DNA of 64,000 bases. Source: an uncultured Lachnospiraceae bacterium. GTDB lineage: Bacteria; Bacillota; Clostridia; Lachnospirales; Lachnospiraceae. This document shows positions 40,980 to 50,364 of the stretch, piece by piece. A program made the position numbers and the translations under genes. Under the pieces are notes generated by a model, which saw only the letters and a program-made list of their open reading frames with translations, searched no databases and was not told where the DNA came from. Each line of letters opens with the position of its first letter. Within the stretch, counting starts at the first letter, position 1. Location of the stretch: positions 124,001-188,000 of the forward strand of contig CACZFI010000006.1 of assembly GCA_902780405.1 (NCBI GenBank), read 5' to 3'.

Positions 40980-41816
40980 CTATGACCTCCTTAAGTATCG
41001 TCCTGTCACTGCACAGATCATATACATCAGAATATCCATACCCACAATGGTCGCTCCGAGCGGCGTCGAGTACACCATCGACAGAAGCATGCCGACAACG
41101 GTACACAATACGGAAAGGATTGCCGACAGGATCACCACGCCTCGGAACGTATGCGAGATACGCATGGACGAAAGTGTCGGAAATACCACCAGTGCCGAGA
41201 TCAGCAGGGAGCCTACCAGATTCATGCCGAGAACGATGATCACTGCGATGATCACTGCGATGATCAGCTGATACCGTTCCGATGCAAGACCCGATGCCTT
41301 GGCGAAATCCTCATCAAATGTTACGGCAAAGAGCCTGTTATACATCAAAACGTATGTAAGGATCACCGCTACGGAAAGCACGATGCACACAGTAACCTCG
41401 GTCTTATTTAATGTCAGAATGGACATGGACCCAAACAGTGTACTGCACACGTCGCCCGATACATTGGCGGATGTGGCGAACACATTCATCAAAAGATAAC
41501 CGATGGCCAGAGAGCTTACCGAAAGCATGGCGATCGCTGCATCTCCCTTTAAAGCGGCCTTCTTGCCCGGCCGAAGCAGAAAGATGGCTGTGGCTATGGT
41601 AACCGGCATCACCAGAAGCATATTGTCGGTAAGTCCCACCACGGACGCCGCACACATTGCGCCGAACGCCACATGGGAAAGTCCGTCTCCGATAAAAGAA
41701 AATCTTTTTAACACCAGCGTAACTCCCAAAAGGGAAGAACAAAGTGCGACAAGCACGCCGACGATCAACGCATATCTTACAAAGGAATATTGAAAGTATA
41801 ATTGCAGTTTCTCCAT
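40980..41816 (-). CDS. Zinc/manganese-type ABC transporter permease (ZnuB-like)
   Basis: The 278-residue protein of the ABC-3 permease family has eight to nine helices and the typical RFSFIGDGLSHVAFGAM segment near residue 33, DEDFAKASGL near 170, and LVSALLVFPTLSSMRI-like SALVVFPT. It carries divalent cations (zinc, manganese or iron) inward with its ATPase. Its ATG overlaps the ATPase stop by one base. No solute-binding protein gene is adjacent. Confidence 0.9.
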   Translation of the reverse strand: MEKLQLYFQYSFVRYALIVGVLVALCSSLLGVTLVLKRFSFIGDGLSHVAFGAMCAASVVGLTDNMLLVMPVTIATAIFLLRPGKKAALKGDAAIAMLSVSSLAIGYLLMNVFATSANVSGDVCSTLFGSMSILTLNKTEVTVCIVLSVAVILTYVLMYNRLFAVTFDEDFAKASGLASERYQLIIAVIIAVIIVLGMNLVGSLLISALVVFPTLSSMRISHTFRGVVILSAILSVLCTVVGMLLSMVYSTPLGATIVGMDILMYMICAVTGRYLRRS

Positions 41817-42520
41817 TACGCGCCTGCCTCCCTTCCGTCACCGGCAGAAAATGTTTCCGCGTACCGGCTGTTCTTGTATTCCTCAACAGTCCCGAAGAAG
41901 GAACCCTTCTTGCCGAGGAAGAGGATATGATCGGCATAGGTAAGAGCCGCTTCGATATCATGTGAAATCATGATCACGGTCACACCGGAATCGTTGATCT
42001 TCCTGATCAATCGGTAGAGATCCTCCGTCACCTTCGGATCCAGTCCCGCAACCGGCTCATCAAGAAGCATGATCTCTCTCGTCGCGCAAAGCGCCCGAGC
42101 AAGAAGCACACGCTGCTTCTGCCCACCGGACAAATTCCGGAAGGACGCATCCCGAAGCCCCCAGATATCCATCATCTCAATGGCTTCCTTCGCCTTCGCC
42201 TTCTCTTTTTTAGAATAGAAGGGTCTGTGTCCCATGCCCGCCAGTGTACCGGAAAGCACGATTTCCTTCACCGTTGCAGGGAAATCCTTTTGAATATCCG
42301 TCTGCTGCGGAATATACCCGATACCGGATTTCTCATTCTCCTCATAGGTGATGCTTCCTGCGATGGGCGGAATCAATCCAAGGATCGTCTTCATCAGTGT
42401 ACTCTTTCCCGCACCGTTTTCTCCGACGATACACAGATAATCGCCCTTATGAACTTCAAACGTGATATGCTCGGCCACAACCTGACGGTCGTACCCCGTA
42501 GACAGATCTTCGATCTTCAT
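41816..42520 (-). CDS. Metal ABC transporter ATPase (ZnuC-like)
   Basis: The 234-residue ATPase has Walker A GENGAGKST, the signature LSGGQKQRVLLARAL and Walker B IMLLDEPVAGLD, typical of the ZnuC/MntB class. AAGGAG six bases before the ATG at 42520 sets the start. It is the first gene of a three-gene operon (ATPase, permease, lipoprotein) under a promoter overlapped by tandem 11-bp repeats, which points to metal-dependent repression. Confidence 0.9.
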   Translation of the reverse strand: MKIEDLSTGYDRQVVAEHITFEVHKGDYLCIVGENGAGKSTLMKTILGLIPPIAGSITYEENEKSGIGYIPQQTDIQKDFPATVKEIVLSGTLAGMGHRPFYSKKEKAKAKEAIEMMDIWGLRDASFRNLSGGQKQRVLLARALCATREIMLLDEPVAGLDPKVTEDLYRLIRKINDSGVTVIMISHDIEAALTYADHILFLGKKGSFFGTVEEYKNSRYAETFSAGDGREAGA

Positions 42521-42544
42521 GCAAAACTCCTTTTTTGCTGTAAA

Positions 42545-42593
42545 TTGCAAATGATTTGCAAATGATAATACTCCACACCACCCTTCTTGTCAA
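42545..42593 (-). promoter_or_regulatory. Metal ABC operon promoter with tandem operator repeats
   Basis: On the minus strand TTGACA (42593-42588), a 17-base spacer and TATTAT (42570-42565). Two exact direct repeats TTGCAAATGAT (plus strand 42545-42555 and 42556-42566) start inside the -10 and cover the transcription start. Their position fits a repressor such as a Zur/Fur- or MntR-type protein, though the sequence is not the classical 7-1-7 box. Confidence 0.75.
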
Positions 42594-42603
42594 CCCAATT
42601 TTA

Positions 42604-42632
42604 TTGACACGGAAAGCAAAACATATTATAAA
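42604..42632 (+). promoter_or_regulatory. metF operon promoter
   Basis: TTGACA (42604-42609), 17-base spacer, TATAAA (42627-42632), 28 bases before the metF ATG. No SAM or cobalamin riboswitch fits between it and metF. Confidence 0.85.
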
Positions 42633-42660
42633 TAAAAGAAAAAAAAGGAACACATTTACC

Positions 42661-43551
42661 ATGAAGATCATAGATATCTTAAACCAGCACACCATGTCCC
42701 TCTCATTCGAGGTTTTCCCTCCCAAGAAAGAGGACGCCTTTGACAGCGTCAAGGAAGCGACCGAGGAGATTGCGGGTTATCATCCCGCCTTCATGAGTGT
42801 CACCTACGGTGCCGGCGGCGGTACCAGCAGATACACTCTGGACATCGCCAAGAATATCAACGACCGCTTCGGTGTCCCGACCTTAGCACACCTGACCTGC
42901 GTATCTTCCGACAGGAAGACCGTAAAGGATCAGATTGCCGCGATCAAGGATGCGGGAATCAGAAATGTAATGGCTCTTCGCGGTGACTTGACGCCTGAGC
43001 TTGAGGCCACCGACAGAAGCAAGTGGGATTATCGTTATGCGGTAGAGTTGATCCGTGAATTAAAGGAAAGCGACTGTGACTTCTGCATCGGCGCGGCATG
43101 CTATCCGGAAGTACATCCCGAAAGCACCAACCAGAAGGAAGACCTGCAGCACTTAAAAGAGAAGGTGGACGCAGGCGCTGATTTCCTGACCACCCAGATG
43201 GTATTCGACAACAATCTGTTTTTTAACTTCTTATACAAGCTCCGTGAGACAGGCGTGACCGTACCGGTACTTCCCGGCATCATGCCCATCACCAACGCCA
43301 GACAGGTAGAGCGGGCCATCAAGCTCTCCGGTTCTTTCATGCCGCAGCGATTCAAGAGCATCGTTGACTACTTCGGCTCTGATCCGGAATCCATGAAGCA
43401 GGCAGGTATCGCCTACGCAACGGATCAGATCATCGATCTCTACGCGAACGGCATCACAAATGTACATGTATATTCCATGAACAAACCCGATGTGGCGAAA
43501 GCCATTTTAGACAACCTTTCGGCAATTTTAGGAAAGGATTTCAATCGATGA
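42661..43551 (+). CDS. metF: 5,10-methylenetetrahydrofolate reductase MetF
   Basis: MetF reduces methylene-THF to methyl-THF, the methyl donor for MetH. The 296-residue barrel has LSFEVFPPKKE near residue 14, VTYGAGGGTS near 48, the ALRGD motif near 110 and FLTTQMVFD near 175. The ATG at 42661 follows AAAAGGAA. The stop overlaps the activation-protein gene (ATGA), so metF, the activation protein and metH form one operon. The short form without an MetV-type partner gene suggests an NADH- or ferredoxin-linked reductase; the donor is not evident. Confidence 0.94.
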   Translation: MKIIDILNQHTMSLSFEVFPPKKEDAFDSVKEATEEIAGYHPAFMSVTYGAGGGTSRYTLDIAKNINDRFGVPTLAHLTCVSSDRKTVKDQIAAIKDAGIRNVMALRGDLTPELEATDRSKWDYRYAVELIRELKESDCDFCIGAACYPEVHPESTNQKEDLQHLKEKVDAGADFLTTQMVFDNNLFFNFLYKLRETGVTVPVLPGIMPITNARQVERAIKLSGSFMPQRFKSIVDYFGSDPESMKQAGIAYATDQIIDLYANGITNVHVYSMNKPDVAKAILDNLSAILGKDFNR

Positions 43552-44321
43552 TACATCTTGACGACTTATATCTCTCAGATCGTCAAACTGCATTTTACAC
43601 CGAATACGACGCTCCTCCCGTCAGACGGGGGGAGATTCTTCGTTACAGCGGTATTCCCGCATCCTTCCTTGCGCCCACCGACTTCGGCCCGGATGGTTCC
43701 ATCCTTCGGCTTCTTCGGGAGCGGTGTGCCCGCTGCGGCAAGGGATGCGATCTTTCTATGAATCAGGGTGCAACCGAGGATTGTCCGACAGACGGAGAAG
43801 ATTTGGCACTCCGCGACTTGATCGACGAGATGCTTTCGATTTCCGCACCCCATTTTACCTATCGTATCATGTACCGACTGCTACGTCTCGGCGAAACCTG
43901 CGACAATCCGCAGGTACGGGACAGGCTCCTTCAGTCGGCCGATTTAAAAAAGAATCTCTCGGGTTGTGACAGCGCCCTTTTATTTGCTGCGACGGTAGGC
44001 TCCGGCATTGACCGTTTCATCCGCAGATTTGAGCATACCGAACCGGCGAAGGCCCTGATCCTGCAGGCTGTCGGCGCAGAAAGGGTCGAAGGTCTCTGCG
44101 ACCGGTTTAACCGAGACGTAACGGATGCGGCCACGGCAATCGGTCGAAAGACACATCCCCGTTTTTCACCGGGATACGGTGATCTGCCGCTTGACGTCCA
44201 GCCTCTGCTTCTTACAATGCTTGACGCAGAGCGACGGATCGGGATCACACTCGGCAGCAACCTGCTGATGTCACCTTCCAAGTCTGTGACTGCGATCATC
44301 GGACTTGAGGCACCCAACTAA
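43548..44321 (+). CDS. Stand-alone methionine synthase activation-domain protein
   Basis: The 257-residue protein matches the C-terminal reactivation domain of MetH (SAM-binding): RFSPGYGDLPLDVQ near residue 203, RIGITL and LLMSPSKSVTAIIGLE at the end. In classical MetH this domain is covalently attached and remethylates oxidised cob(II)alamin with SAM and an electron donor. Here it is a separate gene between metF and a metH lacking that domain. The start overlaps the metF stop. A cysteine-containing segment (CARCGKGCDLSMNQG, near 60) is extra to the core and could bind a metal or cluster. Confidence 0.87.
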   Translation: MIHLDDLYLSDRQTAFYTEYDAPPVRRGEILRYSGIPASFLAPTDFGPDGSILRLLRERCARCGKGCDLSMNQGATEDCPTDGEDLALRDLIDEMLSISAPHFTYRIMYRLLRLGETCDNPQVRDRLLQSADLKKNLSGCDSALLFAATVGSGIDRFIRRFEHTEPAKALILQAVGAERVEGLCDRFNRDVTDAATAIGRKTHPRFSPGYGDLPLDVQPLLLTMLDAERRIGITLGSNLLMSPSKSVTAIIGLEAPN

Positions 44322-44333
44322 GGAGGAATCATC

Positions 44334-46772
44334 ATGAACATCTTGGAATATATGAAAGACCATTTTGTATTTTTGGACGGCGGTATGGGTACCCTCCTGC
44401 AGGAAGCCGGCTTGGTCCCCGGCGAGTATCCCGAGCGATGGAACATGTCTCATCCCGATGTCATCCAAAGGATCCACAGATCCTACTATGACGCCGGCAC
44501 CAACGTTGTATTAACGAACACCTTTGGCGCCAACTGCTTCAAGTTTGACGATGCGGAACTTGCCAAGATCGTCTCCGCAGCTTACGCAAATGCGGACGCC
44601 GCGAGAAAAACTTCCACCCGGGAAGGCGAGAAATTCGTAGCCTTAGACATCGGCCCTTTGGGCAGACTCCTTGCGCCCTACGGTGATCTGGAATTTGAAG
44701 ATGCCGTCGCCGCTTATGCCAAGACCATCCGTCTCGGCGTTGCCGCAGGCGTAGATCTGATCTTTATCGAGACCATGAACGACAGCTACGACACCAAAGC
44801 CGCGCTGCTTGCCGCCAAGGAAAACAGTGATCTTCCGGTCTTTGTTTCCAACGCTTACGGAAGCGACGGAAAGCTGATGACGGGCGCTCGTCCCGCTGCT
44901 ATGGTTGCCATGCTTGAGGGCATGCACGCGGATGCCATCGGCGCCAATTGTTCCCTGGGACCCAAGCAGCTGATCGATGTCATGAAGGAGTATCTCGCAT
45001 ACGCCTCCGTCCCCGTTTTGATCAAGCCGAATGCGGGACTTCCCAGAAGCGAAGACGGTAAGACCGTCTATGATGTTCTTCCGGAAGAATTTGCGGAGGA
45101 CATCAAGGAGCTTCTTACACTCGGCGTGCGTGTCACCGGCGGATGCTGCGGAACCACCCCGGATTATATCCGCGCCGTTACAGATATGGCACAGGCGCTT
45201 ACACCGGTTCCCGTAACCGACAAGGGCAGATCACTGATTTCTTCCTACACGAAGGTTGTGGAATTCGGCAGCGATCCCATCCTGATCGGCGAACGCATCA
45301 ACCCCACCGGAAAGAAGAGATTCAAGGAAGCCCTTCGGTCCAATGATATCGACTATATCCTCGGTGAAGGCTTAAAGCAGCAGGATGCCGGCGTTCAGGT
45401 ACTTGACGTCAATGTCGGACTTCCCGAGATCGATGAGCCCGCCATGCTCGTAAATGTCGTCAAAGAACTCCAGGCTGTCTCGGATCTGCCGCTGCAGCTC
45501 GATACCACCGATATCAGTGCCATGGAGCAGGGACTTCGATGCTACAACGGAAAAGCAATGGTCAACTCCGTAAACGGCAAGCAGGAAGTGATGGATGCGG
45601 TATTCCCTCTGGTTGCCAAGTACGGCGGTTTTGTCGTTGCACTTACTCTGGACGAGGACGGAATCCCGGAGGATGCGGATTCCAGATTCCGGATCGCGCA
45701 AAAGATCATCGCACGCGCCGCAGAGTACGGTATTGCCAGAAAGGATCTGATCTTTGATCCCCTCGCCATGGCCATCTCCGCGGATACCAAGGCCGCGCTT
45801 GCCACCATACATTCCGTCGACAGGATCAGACACGAGCTTCATGCCAACACCTCTCTCGGTGTGTCCAATGTTTCCTTCGGTCTTCCCGAGCGAAACATCG
45901 TGACCTCAACCTTCTTTGCCTCCGTACTGGAGCGGGGACTCTCTGCGGCTATCATGAACCCCTATTCCGTAGAGATGATGAACGTCTATTATGCATTCCG
46001 TGCACTTCATGATCTGGACGAAAACTGCGCGGACTATATTACCTATACCGGAACCCTCGAGAAAATGGTTCCGCAGTCACAGACAATCGCAAAACCCGAA
46101 GGAGATTCTACCGCGAGTACTTCCGGTACTTCCGACCTGTCTCCCCTAAAGAACGCCATTGTGCGCGGACTTAAGGAAAAAGCAGGTGCTATCACCGCCG
46201 AGCTTTTAGTCGACCATGATCCTCTTGACTTGGTTCAGACAGAGATCATCCCGGCCCTTGATATCGTCGGACAGGGATTTGAAAAGAAAACCGTCTTTCT
46301 GCCACAGCTTCTGATGGCTGCCGAGTCTGCGAAGACCGCCTTCGAACAGATCAAGGCCAAGATGCCTTCCTCCGAAAACGAAAGCGGACCGAAGCGATGC
46401 TCTGTTGTCATCGCCACGGTCCACGGTGATATTCATGATATCGGAAAAAACATTGTTAAATTGATCTTGGAAAACTACGGCTTTGACGTGATCGATCTCG
46501 GCAAGGATGTTCCCGCCGAAGTGATCGTCGAAAAAGCCGTGGAAGTACACGCTGCCCTGGTCGGCCTTTCCGCACTGATGACCACCACCGTACCTGCCAT
46601 GGAGGAAACCATCAAGCTCCTCCGTGTGGATGCTCCCTGGGTCAAGGTTGCCGTAGGCGGCGCCGTTATGACGCAGGAATACTCCGATCAGATCGGTGCT
46701 GACAAGTACTGCAAGGATGCCATGGACACCGTCCGCTATGCCGAGGAGGTCGAAGCCTCACTCGGAGCGTAG
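44334..46772 (+). CDS. metH: Cobalamin-dependent methionine synthase MetH lacking the activation domain
   Basis: The 812-residue enzyme transfers a methyl group from methyl-THF via cobalamin to homocysteine. Domains in order: homocysteine methyltransferase (about 1-290; zinc cysteines in ANCSLG near 205 and GGCCGTTP near 270), pterin-binding domain (about 310-580; GERINPTGKKRFKEA, QVLDVNVG), helical cap (about 620-690) and B12-binding domain (about 690-812) with DIHDIGKN holding the cobalt-ligand histidine. The fourth (activation) domain is absent and supplied by the gene just upstream. AAGGAGG precedes the ATG. The last 15 bases overlap the converging MacB-like gene. Confidence 0.95.
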   Translation: MNILEYMKDHFVFLDGGMGTLLQEAGLVPGEYPERWNMSHPDVIQRIHRSYYDAGTNVVLTNTFGANCFKFDDAELAKIVSAAYANADAARKTSTREGEKFVALDIGPLGRLLAPYGDLEFEDAVAAYAKTIRLGVAAGVDLIFIETMNDSYDTKAALLAAKENSDLPVFVSNAYGSDGKLMTGARPAAMVAMLEGMHADAIGANCSLGPKQLIDVMKEYLAYASVPVLIKPNAGLPRSEDGKTVYDVLPEEFAEDIKELLTLGVRVTGGCCGTTPDYIRAVTDMAQALTPVPVTDKGRSLISSYTKVVEFGSDPILIGERINPTGKKRFKEALRSNDIDYILGEGLKQQDAGVQVLDVNVGLPEIDEPAMLVNVVKELQAVSDLPLQLDTTDISAMEQGLRCYNGKAMVNSVNGKQEVMDAVFPLVAKYGGFVVALTLDEDGIPEDADSRFRIAQKIIARAAEYGIARKDLIFDPLAMAISADTKAALATIHSVDRIRHELHANTSLGVSNVSFGLPERNIVTSTFFASVLERGLSAAIMNPYSVEMMNVYYAFRALHDLDENCADYITYTGTLEKMVPQSQTIAKPEGDSTASTSGTSDLSPLKNAIVRGLKEKAGAITAELLVDHDPLDLVQTEIIPALDIVGQGFEKKTVFLPQLLMAAESAKTAFEQIKAKMPSSENESGPKRCSVVIATVHGDIHDIGKNIVKLILENYGFDVIDLGKDVPAEVIVEKAVEVHAALVGLSALMTTTVPAMEETIKLLRVDAPWVKVAVGGAVMTQEYSDQIGADKYCKDAMDTVRYAEEVEASLGA

Positions 46773-49700
46773 AGCTGCCACAGGATCACTCTTGGCCGCC
46801 TTTCTGGACGGGATGATACCGCCGATCAGCGTAAGCACCACGGAAAGCAGGATCAGCAGAAAGGCTCCCGACACCGGGAGGATCGCACGGATCGGCTGCG
46901 TCGTCAGACTTCCGATGATGTGGTTTGCAGGGATCAGCAGCAGAATCGTGATCACAATACCAAGCACACCCGCCAACAGACCGATGATAAATGTCTCGGC
47001 GTTAAACACCTGGGAGATGTTATGCTTCGATGCACCGATGGCTCGAAGTATACCAATCTCCTTTCTTCGTTCCAACACACTGATGTAGGTGATGACACCG
47101 ATCATGATGGATGAAACGACTAACGAGATAGACACGAATGCAATCAGCACGTAGGAGATCGCATTGATGATATCCGTCACGGACTTCATCATGGTACCGA
47201 CAAGATCCGTATATACGATCACCTTGTCCTCGTCCTCTACTTTCATTCTTTCATTATATCCATCCAGGATCTTCTTGATCTGATTCTTGGACTCAAAATT
47301 AATCGGATAGATGGTCACCATGGCCGGCTTCTCGGGATCTACATATCCGAGCTTCTTTAAGTTGCCGTCAGCCGTGCTCTCACCCGTGGCCATCATGGCA
47401 GTGATCAGTTCCTTGATCTCCTGCTCGCTCATATTGAGTTTAATCGCGGATGCAAATGTATCCGCATCGAAGGTAAATGCATCTACAAGCTTATCGCCCA
47501 TGCCGCCCATAGCGGATGTGATACCGTCGGTCACCCTCTTTCCGACCTCCTGCATTACGGCACCCATCATCGCCTGCATGCCTGCGGATATCTGTGCGCC
47601 GATGGCCTCGGAATATCCGCTCATAGCTGCCGCCATCTGCTTTTCCATGGCAGAGGTATCGATGCCCTTAGACACAGCGCTCATAATGATGCCCTGTCCC
47701 TCCGGTGTGGAAAGATACACGGCAAAAGCTTCATTTAGTTTATCAGGATTTGGAGCGTTGTTCGCCGGATTAGACGCGTAGGCCTTATATCCTTCTGAGA
47801 GTTCTTGCATCATCTTCGTCTGTGACTCTTCCGACAATGTTACACTCATTATCTGCTGCATCACCGCGCTGGTTCCTTCAGCCATGATCGTCTGAGCACC
47901 TTCTGTTGCAAGGTACGCTTGCCACTCAGCGTCCAAATCCAGAGTTGCCAGATTCTTGCCCTTTAAATATTCCGAATATCCTTGAAGTAATTTAGAGGAC
48001 ATGGTCGCCATAGCATTGGGTGTTGCCGGATTCTGAGCTGCACTTGTAGCGGCTGCCCCAAGGTATTTCATAATAATACCTTTTGCACTATCTGTTTGAA
48101 GATACGCTTGAACAGCCCCCTGTAAATTCGAAAAATTAATGGATGGATCATTTGATTTGTTTGTATAATCCACAAATCCCGCCATCAACTGTGAAAACAG
48201 TGCTTCCATATCTTCGGAAGTCATCTTGATCTTCACGCCGCTCATCATCGCCTGCATGTCCTTCTCGCTCATAGCAGGCACGTTTACATTGAAAGCGGAG
48301 GGATCCACCACGCTCGATGCGTCCATGCCGGACATATCAAGACCCGAAAGGTCAAACGCAAGTGCCGACTCATCAATGGAGAAGGCCTTCTGCATCTTGT
48401 CCTCGTCTACGGTAAAAAGTTTTTCAAGATTGGCATCGTCACGCTGATTCTCCTCACCGAAGGGCTTGCCGGTAAAGACGTTGATCTCTTCGTTTGCAAG
48501 CTGCTCTGCCACGATCGGTGACGCCTTGGCAAGATCGTTTACATGCTCGGTGAGCTCGTGCGGATAGTTGATGCCGAGCTGAAGCATGGCGGTTACGGAA
48601 GTCTTCTTCGGGCGTACAACGCCGACAATGGTAACATCCTCTCCGTCTTTTACAAGGTTCTTCATATAATCCTTATCTCCGGACTTATCGGTCCAGAGCT
48701 TGTATTCCTCGTCGTAGGAATAGCAGTCTGCGGGATTCACCAGTTTGAACTTGATACCGATTAAGTCATCGTACTTAAAGGTTGCCTCCTCCGTATCAAT
48801 CTCCTCGGTCTCACCCGACATGAAATTATCAACGATCTTATCGAGTTCCGCAGGATCGCGAAGTCCCATCGCGTAGATCGCAAGATCGGCCAGAGCGCCG
48901 TGATTGGTCAGTACCACGATACACTCGTTGTACTTCTCCGGCCAGCGACCGGCCATCACATTGTACTGTTCCTTGTATAGGTTCTCATCCTTCGGCATTT
49001 CATAGAAAATGTTGGTACTGCTCACCATCGACATAATGGAACTCATACTGTCGCTGTTGCCAAATCCTAACGCGGAGAATGTAACATCCGGATTCACCTG
49101 TCGGAAGTCTTCGCCGAGTTCCTTATACAGAAGCGGCGCCGTACCGTAAGAGTACTCCACCGCACGCGTGCAGTCTGCCATACCGCTTTCCGGATTGTCC
49201 AGATATTTTTTAAGCGATCCGAGGTCGTTGGATGCAACGGTTGCAAATGCCTTGGATGCGATCTTTAATTCCTGCACCTCGACGTCATCGCGTTCCTTCA
49301 CATCGTCGGTCGCCGCCTGGGGCATCAGTGCCGTCAGGTCAAAGCTCTGCGCCATGATCTGAAGCGGATACTCTTTCAGGGTTTCTTCTTCTATATTCTT
49401 GATGTAAATATTAACACCGTGAGACAGTGACAGGATCAGTGCGATACCGATGATACCGATGGATCCCGCGAAGGATACCAGGATGGTTCTCGCAAGTTTG
49501 GTCCGAAGGTTGTTGAAGCTTAGTGCTAGTGCTGTGAAAAAGGACATGGAAGACTTACCCATGTTCTTATGCTTTGCGCCCGCATCGTCCGTCTCTTCTT
49601 CGACCGGCATGGAGTCGTCTCTTATGACACCGTCCTTCAGCTTGACAATACGGGTTGCGTACTCCTCCGCAAGCTCGGGGTTATGCGTAACCATCACCAC

Positions 49701-50276
49701 GAGACGGTCCTTCGCCACTTCCTTTAAAAGATCCATGATCTGGATACTGGTCTCACTGTCGAGTGCGCCCGTAGGCTCATCTGCAAGCAGGATCTCAGGA
49801 TCATTGACCAGGGCACGTGCGATGGCCACACGCTGCATCTGTCCGCCGGACATCTGTGAGGGAAGCTTGTGCATATGTTCCTCAAGTCCTACCTTGATCA
49901 GCGCTTCCTTTGCGCGCTCGGTACGCTCCTTCTTTCCGATGCCGGAGATGGTCAGCGCGAGCTCCACATTTGCAAGCACTGTCTGGTGCGGAATCAGATT
50001 GTAACTCTGAAAGATGAAACCAACCGCATGGTTTCTGTAGGAATCCCAATCGCGATCCGAATACTTTTTGGTGGAGATGCCGTTGATGATCAGGTCACCT
50101 TCCGTATAACGGTCCAGACCGCCGATGATGTTGAGCATCGTCGTCTTACCCGAACCGCTCGGTCCAAGGATCGCTACAAATTCATTATCCCGAAGCGTCA
50201 GACTCACATTGTTTAATGCGAGCTGCTTTCTGCCCCCGGTCTTATACTCCTTCTTGATGTTTTTAATCTGTAACAT
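46758..50276 (-). CDS. Giant MacB-like ABC transporter with repeat-bearing ectodomain
   Basis: The 1172-residue protein joins a LolD/MacB-type ATPase (about 1-225; GPSGSGKTT, MSGGQMQRVAIARAL, LADEPTGALD) to an FtsX-type permease. One helix (about 262-285) is followed by an ectodomain of about 740 residues, then three helices (about 1045-1165). The ectodomain holds three imperfect repeats spaced 61-65 residues (starting near 699, 764 and 825), each with an L-x-x-G-Y/F-x-x-Y start and an A/F-x-x-YL-x-T-x-x-A/G-x-x-I-M end. Such proteins export peptides or move envelope lipids; the substrate is unknown. It stands alone behind its own promoter (50318-50346). Confidence 0.88.
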   Translation of the reverse strand: MLQIKNIKKEYKTGGRKQLALNNVSLTLRDNEFVAILGPSGSGKTTMLNIIGGLDRYTEGDLIINGISTKKYSDRDWDSYRNHAVGFIFQSYNLIPHQTVLANVELALTISGIGKKERTERAKEALIKVGLEEHMHKLPSQMSGGQMQRVAIARALVNDPEILLADEPTGALDSETSIQIMDLLKEVAKDRLVVMVTHNPELAEEYATRIVKLKDGVIRDDSMPVEEETDDAGAKHKNMGKSSMSFFTALALSFNNLRTKLARTILVSFAGSIGIIGIALILSLSHGVNIYIKNIEEETLKEYPLQIMAQSFDLTALMPQAATDDVKERDDVEVQELKIASKAFATVASNDLGSLKKYLDNPESGMADCTRAVEYSYGTAPLLYKELGEDFRQVNPDVTFSALGFGNSDSMSSIMSMVSSTNIFYEMPKDENLYKEQYNVMAGRWPEKYNECIVVLTNHGALADLAIYAMGLRDPAELDKIVDNFMSGETEEIDTEEATFKYDDLIGIKFKLVNPADCYSYDEEYKLWTDKSGDKDYMKNLVKDGEDVTIVGVVRPKKTSVTAMLQLGINYPHELTEHVNDLAKASPIVAEQLANEEINVFTGKPFGEENQRDDANLEKLFTVDEDKMQKAFSIDESALAFDLSGLDMSGMDASSVVDPSAFNVNVPAMSEKDMQAMMSGVKIKMTSEDMEALFSQLMAGFVDYTNKSNDPSINFSNLQGAVQAYLQTDSAKGIIMKYLGAAATSAAQNPATPNAMATMSSKLLQGYSEYLKGKNLATLDLDAEWQAYLATEGAQTIMAEGTSAVMQQIMSVTLSEESQTKMMQELSEGYKAYASNPANNAPNPDKLNEAFAVYLSTPEGQGIIMSAVSKGIDTSAMEKQMAAAMSGYSEAIGAQISAGMQAMMGAVMQEVGKRVTDGITSAMGGMGDKLVDAFTFDADTFASAIKLNMSEQEIKELITAMMATGESTADGNLKKLGYVDPEKPAMVTIYPINFESKNQIKKILDGYNERMKVEDEDKVIVYTDLVGTMMKSVTDIINAISYVLIAFVSISLVVSSIMIGVITYISVLERRKEIGILRAIGASKHNISQVFNAETFIIGLLAGVLGIVITILLLIPANHIIGSLTTQPIRAILPVSGAFLLILLSVVLTLIGGIIPSRKAAKSDPVAALRSE

Positions 50277-50317
50277 TACGTTTTCCTTTGGTTCTTACCT
50301 CGTGTAACATGGTACAG

Positions 50318-50346
50318 ATTCTATCACACTTTGATTTTTGTGTAAA
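50318..50346 (-). promoter_or_regulatory. Promoter of the MacB-like gene
   Basis: TTTACA (50346-50341), 17-base spacer, TAGAAT (50323-50318) on the minus strand, about 42 bases before the ATG. Confidence 0.75.
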
Positions 50347-50364
50347 CATAGAAGGTTTACGTAA

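Noticed and set aside
40978..41106. N-terminal extension of the metal-operon lipoprotein in the same open frame
   Set aside because: It would overlap the permease and hide the lipoprotein signal; TTG at 40977 has AAGGAGG at a good distance and directly starts the signal peptide.
42594..42660. SAM or cobalamin riboswitch before the metF-metH operon
   Set aside because: Only about 30 bases separate the promoter from the start codon, too few for either riboswitch.
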